Origin: Candidatus Formimonas warabiya
Lineage (GTDB): Bacteria; Bacillota; Dehalobacteriia; Dehalobacteriales; Dehalobacteriaceae
Reading direction: 5' to 3'
Length of the DNA stretch: 64,000 nucleotides
NCBI RefSeq assembly: GCF_002777255.1
Contig: NZ_CP017634.1
Coordinates: 4,414,903 to 4,478,902, forward strand
The notes beneath the pieces were generated by a model. That model was not told where the DNA came from and ran no database searches. It saw only the letters and a program-made list of their open reading frames with translations. This document shows positions 8,801 through 18,000 of the stretch, in pieces. A program made the position numbers and the translations under genes. Numbering within the stretch: the first letter of the stretch is position 1; each line of letters starts with the position of its first letter.

Positions 8801-10062
8801 TGCAGTATGACGAAGAGCTTAATGAACGCCTCACGCTCCAATATGGGCTCCATGGAAACGGAGAAACCCTGAAGATCGACAGCGAAGACGCTTTGATCGC
8901 CTGGGGCTGCACTAACCCCATAACTTTGAACTACGACCCCTATACCGGCTATTCCAACCCGGACTTCAAGTGGGTATCCTGGGCCACAGCCAATATCTAC
9001 GATATCACCTTGAAGGATGAACTCAACCCTGACTTCCCGAACAACAGGTATGACTTCAAAGGCGGCGTACACTACTTCCCGGAGGAGCCTACGAAGAGCT
9101 TTAACAATCCCTTCCTGGAGTATCCCTACGTGAAGAAGCCGGTCCGCTCGGCTGAAGACGAAGCCCTGATAGCGCCCGTGACCGGCGTGGCGAGCAATCT
9201 TGGCTTCTACAGCACCGCAGTGTTAAAATTCGATTTCAATCAGGAACTCACCGTCGATAACGTGCAGAGCAGCTTCATCGTGGAAGTCGATGGCGAGCGG
9301 ATGCCCTTCCGTTTCTACTCCTACAAGGACGGCGAAGTGATGCTGCGCTTGCATTCGGCGGTGGAAGAGGAGCAGAAGGTCGAGCTCACCGTGGTGACCA
9401 CGGGGCAAAAGATCCCGCTAGGCAGCGCTGGCGGCCTGACTCCTTCCGCAGCCATCAATGCGCAGGAAAAGGTGTATGTGTTAAACAACAAGCAGGTGGA
9501 CTACGTGATCTCCATGGACGATGTCGAACGCGCCAATATGTTTGTCATTGAAGCTGATTTCGATACCGACTATCTGGATTTCGAGGATTACGAAATCGTG
9601 CTGCAGGTACCCACGGAGAGTGTGGAGCAAAGCTATGACGCAATTTCCGGCAAGTTTAAGCTCACCTTCTTCATTGCGAAACGGGACATGACCTACACGA
9701 CCATAGCTCCGCAGGACGTGGCGGTAATTTCCCTGCGCGTGAAGGATAACGTGGCCTATGGAACGGAGCTGAAAGGCCTGCTGAATGATTTCAGCTTCAC
9801 AGCAATCAGTGTTGATGGCAATACGACAAGCTCCCCCGATGTAACGATCACGAATCGGGAAGCAACGGTAATCGTCTCCGGACATAACCTGGACCTGAAT
9901 GGCGATTACGAACTCACGTTAGAGGATATCGCCCTGGTAGTCTACCACTACTTCCTGATCGGTGAAGGCCATAGCATGTGGGAAGAGGCATCACGCTTTG
10001 ATCTGGTGGGCAATGGTTTAATCGACACCATGGATATTATCGCGCTTTACAGATTGTTATAG
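5806..10062 (+). CDS. Large secreted HExxH metalloprotease with cohesin-like and dockerin-like domains
   Basis: A 1418-aa exported protein. A signal peptide (about residues 1-29, basic start, hydrophobic core, AFA-D cleavage) is followed by an Ala/Glu-rich region containing a 30-aa tandem duplication. A zinc-protease motif HEGGH lies at residues 863-867 in the context FLLYHEGGHGVDSY. A beta-sandwich resembling cohesin domains covers about 1225-1360. The C-terminus (about 1363-1418) has two dockerin-type calcium loops, DLNGDYELTLED and DLVGNGLIDTMD. The start at 5806 is preferred because GGGGGAGG overlaps the earlier ATG at 5797. The gene appears richer in G+C than its flanks. The next gene encodes an SLH protein with its own cohesin-like domain, so the protease may be displayed on the wall. 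The protease family (gluzincin-like) is not pinned down. Confidence 0.8.
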   Translation: MKSKKYQHLILCAIFLLLCLIGVTAAFADELGLSAASYKVEFLWTDGVTVMGTLDVKDGDCLDEADIPAIDASGTKIVTSWLLADSGEPFDLQTPIQQDYSLKPGEVEDYVPETPLGLMLDEQSGDAGVVSDVYGEVEDYVPEAPPGLMLEEQSGDVSVVSYVYLITDREIEIGFDTPILDSAAAAATFKVTVDGEEVDYDYLSYFDFGSYETAPAVNIRLKDPLNVGTLSGRTGTAVTPNSGTYTTLGPAAAERVKVVLIATSAETQAVWKPFYTYRQIGQKSKIHATGNAANGTLAANDSIKGVAYNGEYVINFCGEGINKMTGRAELLTQNAVEAGLCVKIVGTDQSVYQAPEYRELYVSGETTDAFTRTHIAGTLDKPIIVTTADDVMRQASTGEMDRPKSDLFYMGEAFARLFWTLGVVEGCPRTPRSFMNDYDDYNYAKHIEDAYNHAKANNMWGNGTTKMMESAEDYFTYAAMVWYEFIPESADGAWHSEAFPVNTREELKRYDPDLFRPMCGIFGEWEYFSGLSNQTAGFDTGRDGVRSGMPWFWHTQADNYNIDGEEYEELEIEHVWVISSSEVEVKFNREIKDMTAACTSSNWQIERSLDGGATWTPLSTNIRGSYLWKAITLSASNLTTGTFGEGFSGFTQEDLDERSVANGGWIPNSQQPSATALKKGEFVGVDDAVARGAGINGMIRVRFLDNTPIRDWDGNALASDNYGAEFHPWVGNVYRSPLTGVYIYADTGVSKKTIELAGYYYDSQCANNQTITYPNASGGALTPVTFDRVGQRIADYATRQNGGMKIIAEGQHAMQQSRNQENSSYHNALYVEGWGGTKFQDEAVNIERDYSLTRYKNEFLLYHEGGHGVDSYTGGSSYAPFVYTDITSAHNAATSYENGRRWYDVNNVGAYLSSRGEYVSTGSTYWHGTMRQSKDGTNDGTWTPICNRWTFWRYDPFGFEAFKRLYFDGDLGLWYCDENGVPQFGNPEYRVLPGDWKYLQYDEELNERLTLQYGLHGNGETLKIDSEDALIAWGCTNPITLNYDPYTGYSNPDFKWVSWATANIYDITLKDELNPDFPNNRYDFKGGVHYFPEEPTKSFNNPFLEYPYVKKPVRSAEDEALIAPVTGVASNLGFYSTAVLKFDFNQELTVDNVQSSFIVEVDGERMPFRFYSYKDGEVMLRLHSAVEEEQKVELTVVTTGQKIPLGSAGGLTPSAAINAQEKVYVLNNKQVDYVISMDDVERANMFVIEADFDTDYLDFEDYEIVLQVPTESVEQSYDAISGKFKLTFFIAKRDMTYTTIAPQDVAVISLRVKDNVAYGTELKGLLNDFSFTAISVDGNTTSSPDVTITNREATVIVSGHNLDLNGDYELTLEDIALVVYHYFLIGEGHSMWEEASRFDLVGNGLIDTMDIIALYRLL
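6118..6297 (+). repeat. 90-bp in-frame tandem duplication within the protease gene
   Basis: Unit 1 (6118-6207) and unit 2 (6208-6297) encode 30-residue copies beginning GEVEDYVPE and ending VVSxVY, with about six amino-acid differences. They are acidic and Pro-containing, probably a flexible linker just after the signal peptide region. The few differences suggest a fairly recent duplication. Confidence 0.85.
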
Positions 10063-10107
10063 CAAAGGTAAGCGGGTTAACGCAAACATATGAGTGTAAC
10101 CGCTGCT

Positions 10108-10156
10108 GTGGGGCCGGCTGCCGCTCAGGCGTTTATCCAAGCGGCAGCCGCACCCC
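10108..10156. other. GC-rich intergenic hairpin between protease and SLH gene
   Basis: GGCTGCCGCT (10116-10125) pairs exactly with AGCGGCAGCC (10140-10149), and flanking GGGG/CCCC can extend the stem. No T-run follows. It may be an mRNA-processing or stability element within a shared transcript, or a weak terminator. Confidence 0.55.
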
Positions 10157-10187
10157 GGCGGTATTTTCCCAGAAGGAGGTATAACCC

Positions 10188-12140
10188 ATGAAAAAGTGTT
10201 TTATCATGACACTAGTAATAATGGCTCTGTTCTTTTCGGCCGGCCAGGCCTTAGCCACCAACTCGTCGCCGTTAGATTACAGCGTTTCCTCTGCAAATGT
10301 TCTACTGGATCAGAACGGCAACGGCAGCTTTACCATCAGGGTAGAGGATTTTCAGCAACCATTTGTGGGGATGCAGTTTATAGTTGTGCCAAGTGCCGAC
10401 GTGGAAATCGTATCAGTCAGTTACAATACAAATGTAACTCCCCCGGATACCTCTGGCCCGCAGGCAATCGCAGAAGGGTCGAACCGTCAGGGCATGGTAT
10501 TTGCGTTTTCAAATATAAATCTTGGTGAAGAGCCTGATGAAGATAAATCGAAGGCGGACATTTTTAGCGGCGAGGTAACCTGCACCGTAGATGTGCGATA
10601 CGTAGGTGATAAAGACGGTACAGGCAGCTTAGTGATTGATGAAATCAGTGCTCAGCGTTTCGAGACGGGCACGATTTATATGAGTACCGAAAAAACACCG
10701 ATTACTTTAATTTTAAATAATGACCCACCGGATCCGGATACTTACAGAATTACCGTTGAATCCGTATCTGGCGGCACTATTACAGTCGTCCCCAGCAGTG
10801 GCCGGGCAAAAGAAGGAGAGACCGTTACCCTTTCCTTTAAAGCCAACAGCGGCTTCAAATTTGACGCATGGAAGGTAACAAGAGACGAAAGCAGTCAAGA
10901 TGTGACGGTTACCGATAATAAATTCACCATGCCGGCGGAAAATGTGACGGTAACGGCAAAGTGTTCCTCCACTGGCGGCGGTTCCGGCGGCGGCGGTGGC
11001 GGCAGCGACGAGCCTGAAACACCGGACGATTCTGCTTCCACAGTTTCAGGTAACACGATCAGCGTACCGGTCAGCCCGGTTATAGACGGCAGTACGGCTG
11101 TCGTCACGCCGACTGATCTGCAGATAAGCAGTGCTTTACAAATGAAGAAAAGCGATAAGGAAAACATCATAAGCTTTGAAGTGATTGGGGCAGATGCCGG
11201 CACTGCTCATGAATTTACTTTGGAGCTCAGCCAATCTCAAAGCAATCTGCTGGCAGACGGTGTAGAAAAAGTAGCCTTCCGGACACCCGTAGGCACGGTA
11301 ATAATGCCCAAAGAGGTATTAGAGCAAGCGAACGGCGGTTTGAAGCTGACTGTTAGCAAAGTTTCCGGTGAAACTGATACTTTTGAAGTGACATTACAGG
11401 ACGAAAAAGGGATCATCACCCGGCTGAATGGCAGAACTACATTGGAGTTTCCCGTAACCAGGCCTGGGTCACCAACTGATGTTATGACACATAACGGGGA
11501 GATCATGAAGAACTCTGTGATCAGCGGGAGCAAAGGGTATGGTGTCACTACCGGATTCAGCAGATTTGCTGTTATCTCCAACCAGGTTAGTTTTACCGAT
11601 ACTGCTGATCATTGGGCAAAACAATACATTGCATTCTTAGCGGCAAGAAACATTATAAATGGTACAGCACCTAATAAATTTGCTCCCAACAATTACGTGA
11701 CCAGAGCGGAATTTATCAAGATGCTGATCAATTCTATTGATGGCTTGGATGTTAAGAATGCCGCATCTGCCGGCTTTAACGATGTAAAAGAAGGCCAATG
11801 GTACAGCGATTTTATCAACTGGGCAGCAGGGAAAAAGATAGTCAGCGGTTACGAGGATGGGTCTTTTGGGATCAGTAAGCGTATCACCAGGCAGGAGATG
11901 GCAGTAATCATCGACCGGTTTGCCGCGGAGATGGCAATTGATCTGGATCCAACGCAAGCGCATACTGCCTTCGTGGACGACAGTAAGATTGCTCCATTTG
12001 CAAAAGACTCTGTGTACAAGATACAGCAGGTTGGTATTATTACAGGAAAGGGTAATAATACCTTTGACCCTGCAGGTAATGCTACCAGAGCGGAAGCTGC
12101 CAAGATGATTTCCGGTCTTATTGAGCTGCTGGTAAAATAG
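10188..12140 (+). CDS. SLH-anchored surface protein with N-terminal cohesin-like domain
   Basis: A 650-aa exported wall protein. The signal peptide is residues 1-23 (ALA-T). Residues about 25-180 form a beta-rich cohesin-like module. About 185-260 resemble an InlB/Listeria-Bacteroides repeat (GGTITVVPSSG..GETVTLSF..FDAWKV). A Gly-rich linker lies near 265-275, then a mostly beta region follows to about 460. Three SLH domains (about 467-650; FTDTADHWAKQYIAFL, VTRAEFIKML and FDPAGNATRAEAAKMI) bind pyruvylated wall polymer. GAAGGAGG precedes the ATG. It lies 125 bp after a dockerin-bearing protease, which makes it the obvious anchoring partner. The partnership is inferred. Confidence 0.85.
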   Translation: MKKCFIMTLVIMALFFSAGQALATNSSPLDYSVSSANVLLDQNGNGSFTIRVEDFQQPFVGMQFIVVPSADVEIVSVSYNTNVTPPDTSGPQAIAEGSNRQGMVFAFSNINLGEEPDEDKSKADIFSGEVTCTVDVRYVGDKDGTGSLVIDEISAQRFETGTIYMSTEKTPITLILNNDPPDPDTYRITVESVSGGTITVVPSSGRAKEGETVTLSFKANSGFKFDAWKVTRDESSQDVTVTDNKFTMPAENVTVTAKCSSTGGGSGGGGGGSDEPETPDDSASTVSGNTISVPVSPVIDGSTAVVTPTDLQISSALQMKKSDKENIISFEVIGADAGTAHEFTLELSQSQSNLLADGVEKVAFRTPVGTVIMPKEVLEQANGGLKLTVSKVSGETDTFEVTLQDEKGIITRLNGRTTLEFPVTRPGSPTDVMTHNGEIMKNSVISGSKGYGVTTGFSRFAVISNQVSFTDTADHWAKQYIAFLAARNIINGTAPNKFAPNNYVTRAEFIKMLINSIDGLDVKNAASAGFNDVKEGQWYSDFINWAAGKKIVSGYEDGSFGISKRITRQEMAVIIDRFAAEMAIDLDPTQAHTAFVDDSKIAPFAKDSVYKIQQVGIITGKGNNTFDPAGNATRAEAAKMISGLIELLVK

Positions 12141-12171
12141 CTGAGTTAAATTGCAGATGCGAATAGCAGTA

Positions 12172-12204
12172 TTAAGCAGGGACTATGATCCCTGCTTAAT
12201 TTTT
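12172..12204 (+). terminator. Terminator after the SLH gene
   Basis: TTAAGCAGGGA pairs perfectly with TCCCTGCTTAA around CTATGA and is followed by a T-run. It closes the protease/SLH unit. Confidence 0.85.
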
Positions 12205-12541
12205 AAGCACTCACTTCCTCAATTTTGTAAGTTTTTCCTGACACTTTTTAGCTTTTCCAAAATCCATCAACCTTTGGAAAGGATATTAATTTTACTATTT
12301 GTCATCGAGGAATACCTCCTTCAATTCTTTGGTTAGCTGACAATCAGGAATGGCTTATACATTGGTAATATTACAGAAGAAAAGAGAGCGAATAGTAAGA
12401 ATTTGTTGATTATGCAAAAATAGTTATGGTAACATTGGGTCATAAGGTGTTCCGGGGAAATTGACTGAACTACAAGGGTATTAGAGGATTTATTTGCGCT
12501 ATGAATAATTCTGCTTTTAATAGAAAAAGGAGGGTGAAGTA
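12205..12541. other. Gene-free stretch containing a dispersed repeat copy
   Basis: No coding frame is supported. Positions 12328-12384 match 21368-21424 (listed as a repeat). The ribosome site of the acetyltransferase (AAAGGAGGGTG) ends the stretch. Confidence 0.5.
12328..12384. repeat. 57-bp dispersed repeat, copy 1
   Basis: The core TTTGGTTAGCTGACAATCA, then GAATGGC and ATTGGTAATATTACAGAAG, is shared with 21368-21424 with about four mismatches. Both copies are intergenic. The origin is unknown, perhaps the end of a lost element. Confidence 0.7.
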
Positions 12542-13048
12542 ATGACAAATATCGAAACAAAAATCCTTGGGTTTCGTCTGCGTTTTGCTCAAAGAGGAGA
12601 TGTTCCCTTGATTGTAAAATACATTAGGGATCTAGCTGCCTATGAAGGGGAGTTAGACCAGGTCACCTGTACCTCAGAAGTATTGGAAAGGGACATGTTT
12701 GACCGGGGCGGTGCAGAAGCGCTGATTGGGGAGTTCAACGGGGTACCCGTAGGTTTTGCATTGTTTCATCCCACCTTTTCCACTTTTCTTGGGCGAAAGG
12801 GAATGGGGTTAGTTGATCTGTATATAGAACCTGAAATGCGAGGAAAGGGATTCGGTAAGACGATGTTATCCTACCTTGCTCAATTAGCGGTTGAAAGGGA
12901 TTGCGGAAGACTGGAATGGCCATGTCATGATTGGAATGATCCTGCGATTAAACTATATAAAAAGTGGGGCGCATTTCCCATAAGCAATCTTAGGACTTAT
13001 AGACTTTGTGATGAAGCCTTATCAGAGTTTTCAAAGAAGTGGCGATAA
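12542..13048 (+). CDS. GNAT-family N-acetyltransferase
   Basis: A 168-aa cytoplasmic acetyl-CoA-dependent transferase. The acetyl-CoA pyrophosphate loop is visible as MRGKGFGKTML (Q/RxxGxG/A motif), preceded by the beta4 strand GLVDLYIEPE, with W-NDPAIKLYKKWGA near the C-terminus. This layout resembles spermidine/diamine acetyltransferases (SAT1-like) and thialysine acetyltransferases. GGAGGGTG lies 8 nt before the ATG. It stands alone between two terminator-like hairpins, so the substrate is open; a small amine is the best guess. Confidence 0.85.
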   Translation: MTNIETKILGFRLRFAQRGDVPLIVKYIRDLAAYEGELDQVTCTSEVLERDMFDRGGAEALIGEFNGVPVGFALFHPTFSTFLGRKGMGLVDLYIEPEMRGKGFGKTMLSYLAQLAVERDCGRLEWPCHDWNDPAIKLYKKWGAFPISNLRTYRLCDEALSEFSKKWR

Positions 13049-13070
13049 TGAATTATAAGCGGGCATGCTT

Positions 13071-13257
13071 TATTTGCCCTAAAAAACCAGACAAATTTCT
13101 GTACGGCAAAATAGCAAAGCAGCTTAAATGACCGTTACTCCTAATATTTGGGCTATTCCTACCGCCTGAACCGTGTTTACTTTTGCCCCACGTAATTCTA
13201 TATGTGTATCAGATACCATAATGCCATCAATCGTACAGTCTGATAAATCAATTCCCT
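13071..13257. repeat. Duplicated segment, copy 1 (3' part of the pentapeptide gene and its trailer)
   Basis: This stretch is repeated at about 14579-14764 with roughly 90 percent identity by eye. It covers the downstream trailer and the last 40 or so codons of the pentapeptide-repeat gene. The copy marks a local segmental duplication. Confidence 0.8.
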
Positions 13258-13726
13258 TTAATGAAGTTTTAAAGAAATCGACACTTGTGAGATCCACTTT
13301 TCTGAGTCTCATCTTTTTGAATTTCACCTCAGACATAAAGGCTTCTCTAAAATTACAATCGTTAATAGAACAATTCTCCCAAAATGTATTAACGCAATTT
13401 GCATAATGAAAAGAACTTCTATCCAACTGAACTTCTTTAAAAACAGTCTGGTTAAAATTACTGCCATCAGCCTTGCTGTCTATGATTTTAGCGTTCTTCC
13501 AATAACTATTGGTGAATATACAATTAGAGAAATCACAATTTTCAAAAGTCGTATTATAAAAACCGACACCGGTAAAATCGCAAGCGGTAAATCGGCATTT
13601 ATTAAATTGTACCAGCCTAAATTCCGTTTTGGAAACATCCAGTTCTGTAATCGTTTCATTTTCAAAGCATATTTCTTCTATGGAATTCTCGTCTAATTTT
13701 GCATCAAGAATTTTATCTTTTAACAT
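13124..13726 (-). CDS. Pentapeptide-repeat protein
   Basis: A 200-aa protein built of A(D/N)LXX-type pentapeptides, here mostly of the form [FN]-x-[NKE]-C-x (for example CRFTACDFTGVGFYN, NCDFSNCIFTN). Such sequences fold as a right-handed quadrilateral beta-helix (QnrB/MfpA-like shape). GGAGG precedes the ATG at 13726. It is cytoplasmic with no signal peptide. Members range from DNA-gyrase protectors to proteins of unknown role. Nothing nearby gives its job. Part of its 3' end is duplicated at 14.6 kb. Confidence 0.85.
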   Translation of the reverse strand: MLKDKILDAKLDENSIEEICFENETITELDVSKTEFRLVQFNKCRFTACDFTGVGFYNTTFENCDFSNCIFTNSYWKNAKIIDSKADGSNFNQTVFKEVQLDRSSFHYANCVNTFWENCSINDCNFREAFMSEVKFKKMRLRKVDLTSVDFFKTSLKGIDLSDCTIDGIMVSDTHIELRGAKVNTVQAVGIAQILGVTVI

Positions 13727-13857
13727 AAATAGACCTCCAGATTTTGAATAAATTAAGTTACATCTTTAAACAAATATGACGACAAGTTATTTTTGAAAAA
13801 TACAGCCAAATGGACCGCTCCGTGAAAGGGCTTACGGGAGCGGGCGGAGGGAAATAA

Positions 13858-13947
13858 TTAGAAGGATGGGAAAAGCTTTGCCTTTATCTCCAGAAGGAAA
13901 TAAAGGACTATTCCAATAACTATCAGTAATACAATTGCCCTGATCAC
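13858..13947 (-). CDS. Possible 29-aa single-helix membrane peptide
   Basis: A short frame with a GTG start at 13947 and AAAAGGGG 7 nt upstream. It encodes one strongly hydrophobic helix (IVLLIVIGIVLYFLL) with a basic tail (EIKAKLFPSF). A hairpin, CCGCTCC with GGAGCGG, follows at about 13816-13848. It resembles many small bacterial membrane peptides but has no comparative support here. Confidence 0.35.
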   Translation of the reverse strand: MIRAIVLLIVIGIVLYFLLEIKAKLFPSF

Positions 13948-13970
13948 TTTATTGCCCCTTTTCTGTTTTT

Positions 13971-14001
13971 AAGACTTGCCTGCCATAGGGCAGGTCTTTT
14001 T
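13971..14001 (+). terminator. Terminator-like hairpin
   Basis: AAGACTTGCCTGCC pairs with GGGCAGGTCTT, with one or two mismatches, and is followed by T-rich sequence. It is in the correct sense for a plus-strand transcript, though no plus-strand gene precedes it closely. Confidence 0.5.
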
Positions 14002-14028
14002 ATGTTTCATGATCAAAGCGTTGGATAA

Positions 14029-14520
14029 CCCATTCTCAGCAACAGTGTAAGCTCAAAACAAAACCAAGTCAATCTGGCCAGACAAATTCTCATACCGGGT
14101 CTTGGTCATCTGTATCTGCGCCAATGGTTCAAAGCGATAGTATTTATCATAGCCTTATTACTTGTCAGCTACTTCATAGGACGAGGAAATATTGTAATTT
14201 ATAAAAATGAGAAGGATAAAATGCTTGTCAGCAGGGTAGCTGCACTTGAAGGAGAAACCATTGAGATAAAGGATGGAAGCGTATATATTAATGGGGCTAT
14301 TACTGATGATTCCAAATTAATGAGTATTCACTATGATGGTTTAGGAACATATGGGATACCTGGTAGACCCTATAAGATACCTGATAACTCCATATTTGTT
14401 TTAGGAGATAATACGGTTAATAGCATAGATAGTAGGGTTAATGGGGCCATACCGGTGGAACAAGTCGTGGGTGTTGGTTACAAAATTATATGGCCATTTA
14501 AGAAAGAGGCAAAGATATAA
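14029..14520 (+). pseudogene. Decayed type I signal peptidase
   Basis: The frame runs open from 14029 but has no ATG, GTG or TTG until 14221. It encodes a membrane helix (LYLRQWFKAIVFIIALLLVSYF), then the C-terminal half of a signal peptidase I, with EGETIEIKDGSVYING and the box E signature FVLGDNTVNSIDSR. The catalytic Ser region is absent and the catalytic Lys position (normally VKRV) reads VSRV. It therefore lacks both catalytic residues and a start, and is best called a pseudogene. A shorter product from the ATG at 14221 would have no membrane anchor. Confidence 0.7.
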
Positions 14521-14546
14521 TTTCGCAAATAAAAGATATAATTCGT

Positions 14547-14583
14547 AAATATCGGTTACTCCCTCGAGTGCCGGTATTTTTAT
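14547..14583 (+). terminator. Terminator after the signal peptidase remnant
   Basis: AAATATCGG pairs with CCGGTATTT with one G-T pair, followed by T-rich sequence. It directly abuts the duplicated block beginning at about 14579. Confidence 0.55.
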
Positions 14584-14764
14584 TTGCCCTAAAAACCAGA
14601 CAAATTTCTGCACGGCAAAATAGCAAAGCATTTTAAACAACCCTTACTCCTAATATTTGGGCTATTTCTACCGCCTGGACCGTGTTTACTTTTGCCCCAC
14701 GCAATTCTATATGTGTATCAGATACCATAATGCCATCAATTGTACAGTCTGATAAATCAATTCC
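14579..14764 (-). pseudogene. Duplicated 3' fragment of the pentapeptide-repeat gene
   Basis: A second copy of 13071-13257 carrying the last 40 or so codons of the pentapeptide protein on the minus strand. It is cut off abruptly at about 14765, where unrelated sequence begins. There is no start and no ribosome site. 14765-15029 otherwise holds only the leader of the next gene. Confidence 0.75.
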
Positions 14765-15029
14765 CACCGGATATTCCCCTGCTCCATAGAGAAACTGCGC
14801 TCGCTCCGATTCACATCCGGCGGTAAGATCTTTATTCTTCCGCCCCTGCGAATAAATTAACGTAATTCACCAATAATCGACCTAATATGATATAATATTT
14901 AAGCTAAGGAACAAAATTCCAACAATTATTATAGTCTTACTTAGCGAAATTAGAGTCAGCTGCTGTTTCTTATCTCACTTGTAAACGAGGGAGCTTTGCT
15001 AATAACGGGCTTTGAAAGGAGATAAAATT

Positions 15030-18000
15030 TTGAAGAGAACCGGGAAAAAAGTATTGTTACTTAACTTGCTTATGTTTTTGGCAATTGCTGCTGCATTTTA
15101 TGCCTCACCTATGTCTGCCGGGGCTTCCGAAACTGTATCCGGGGCGGTATACAACAGTTCTTCCCCGGATAATCAATACGGCATAGAAAGCATTCCCGGA
15201 TACGGTGAGGACAGTTTATTGATAAAATTTAACGATACCGAGGTAACCAAAAACTATACATATTTTTATTTTGAAAATCCCCACCAAGTGATCACTTTTG
15301 CATATTATCTTGATCCGAATACCTTACCGTACAATTTGGAATTTTCCATATGTCAGGAAAACCAGGAAATTGGTTTTTACTATTATGGTTTATTTGATAC
15401 GGAGGACTATTATGAGGTAGATTTAAAAGAGGGCCTGAACCGGTTTTCCGTCCAAGATAACTTCGGTTATCTTTCTGCTTATATTAATATTGTCTATATA
15501 CCTCCCACAGCAAATGCCCAAAGAAGAGGCGAAATCATGCAGGCGGTGATAGATGCCGACGCTCAATCGGTGGATGAATACTCTTTTCTTGCCGCTGAAA
15601 GCACGATAAATGCTCAATTGGCCATTCCTTATGATAATTTTGAGGATAAAATTAGTCTCTCAGGAGTGTCAACACCACTCTCCATGGATAAATATTACAA
15701 CCTCCTTTATACTGACCAGGACTCTGTACAATTCAACGTGGAAGTAAATGGTTCAGCCAAGGTGTTTATCGATGGGGTACAGGCGCAATCGCTGAACAGG
15801 GCCAAAGCCACTATTCCTCTGACCTTAAGTAAGTATTTTACCAAAATTGAGGTACAATATGAAACAACCAATAAAGACTACTATTTCTGCATTATAAAAT
15901 TACCTCCGGGCCTCGATGCGGAATTTTATCAGGATATGGGTAGTAAAGCCAATGCTGCAAACGATCAATGCGTAGACCAAGCAAGTTATGACCAGAATAT
16001 AGCTGATATGGAATTGTACATGGATCAGGTCATTAATGATCTGAGAATCATAAGGTTTACAGGTTTGGCTGGCAATCAGGACTTTGGTCAACCTTATCAA
16101 ATCTACGCAACCGATCAACCCAGTTTAAAGGTGTCTACCTTTGCTAAAGAGCCGGCAACCATTATCTTTAATGGAGCCGATATTGGTAGCATAAACGGTA
16201 TGTGGAAAGAGGCCAATCTTAATCTGAATAATGAAGGTAATGTCTTGGAAATCCAGTTTGGAAATGAAATCTATCAGATCTATCTTTTTGCCCTTATCAG
16301 CCAAGTAAGATCAGAGATCAAAACCGCTCTTTTCTCAGCAGCTGCAGAATCAAATGCCCATCTTTCGGATGAAGCAGATTATGAGCAAGCCATTGACAGA
16401 CTGGCAGATATATACAATTGTAATCAGGAGGGGAAAGTAAAGAAGCTGGCCGCAGGCTATTCCCACTACCTGGCATTGTTGGAAGATGGAACTGTTGTCG
16501 CCTGGGATCAAAACGGGAATCTACTGGATGTACCCGAAACAGCAAATAAGGTTAAGGATATTGGTGCCGGTAATGATTATTCGGTGGCCTTAAAAGAGGA
16601 CGGCACTTTGGTTGCCTGGGGCAGCATCATGACGGAGGTTTTAAATGTGCCGGCCGGCTTGAATAACGTCAGGACAATTTCCGCTGGACCATATTTTTGT
16701 CTCGCCCTAAAAAATGACGGTACCGTGGTGGAATGGGGTCCAATGATTAGTCAACTGCCTGCCGGACTGTCCCAGGTTAAAGCTATTTCCGCAGGCAAAT
16801 ATCATGCCTTGGCTTTAAAGGAAAACGGCACGGTAGTAGGCTGGGGCAGAAATGATTACGGGGAAATATCCATTCCTGCCGAGCTTACCAATATTCAAGC
16901 CATCTCCGCAGGAGAATATCTCAGTCTGCTGTTGAAAGCGGATGGTACGGTAGCTATTATCGATTATAACTATTCATCAAATTATCCAGCCTATCTTACC
17001 GGCGTTAAAGATATATTCTGTGGTGATCAGGATACAAACTATGCTATTTTAACCAACGGTGCGGTTAAGAGATTCACCGAGAGTGCTCTTTACTCCCCAT
17101 ACGAAATTGGGGATGTTGCCGGCAACGGGAAGAAAGCCCGGCAGATCGTAGCGACCAATAACAATTATTACCAGGATCCTTTAATCTTAATGGAAGACGG
17201 GACCGTATACAGTCCTCAGAATCATTATCAGCCAATTTTACAGAGTTTCATTAAAAAACATGCCAGTATCGGGCCTGTGGTGATCTCTAAGAGTCATTCC
17301 ATCTTTTATTTTGAAAATCCAAACCAGACTTTAAATCTGATTTTCAACAGTGATTGTCAGGTCAATTTTAACGGACAGCTCATCAAAAGCTTTACAAATT
17401 CCTCGGAAGCCATACCGTTGGTTTTACTTCCGGGCAAAAATGATTTGGAAATGACCTTTTCCAATGGCGTTTTTAGCGATATCAAAAAAGTAGCTATATT
17501 TTACTTGCCTCCGGAAAACGGCGCTTTGTTCCGGCAGGCAGTGATAAATCAAGTGATTGCTGCGGATGCGGCAAGTATCGATGACAATAGTTTTCAAAAC
17601 GGCATCAATAGCATTCTGAGTCTAAAAATACTGAGTTTAACTGAGTTAGGTTATATAATTAATAAGCCTTATGCGATTAGATTTAGCACGGCCGGCCAAA
17701 TAAACCTGAGCTATGGGTTTGGCGGCAGCCTGGCGGTAAGTGTTAATGGCTCCCCTGCCGTTACAAGCAATGCCTTGTACGGCAATATTCCAATTTCACT
17801 GAATCTAGGACAGAATGAAATCATCGTTCAATATACCAAAGAGGGAACCCAAGCCTATAAAATATCTATTTTCTATCTGCCCTCCGAAAGCAGTTCTGTG
17901 CTGCGGGAAACCGTATCCAAAGCAATCATCGCAGCTGACGGGCGTGCGATAGATGAAGCATCGTATCAGCAGGAAGTAGCCGGTATCCCGTCAGCGAAAA

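Noticed and set aside
8359..9072. Long minus-strand open frame inside the protease gene (also 6883-7527)
   Set aside because: The opposite frame has signal peptide, zinc motif and dockerin-like ends; the antisense products are low-complexity V/G/A-rich and have no ribosome site.
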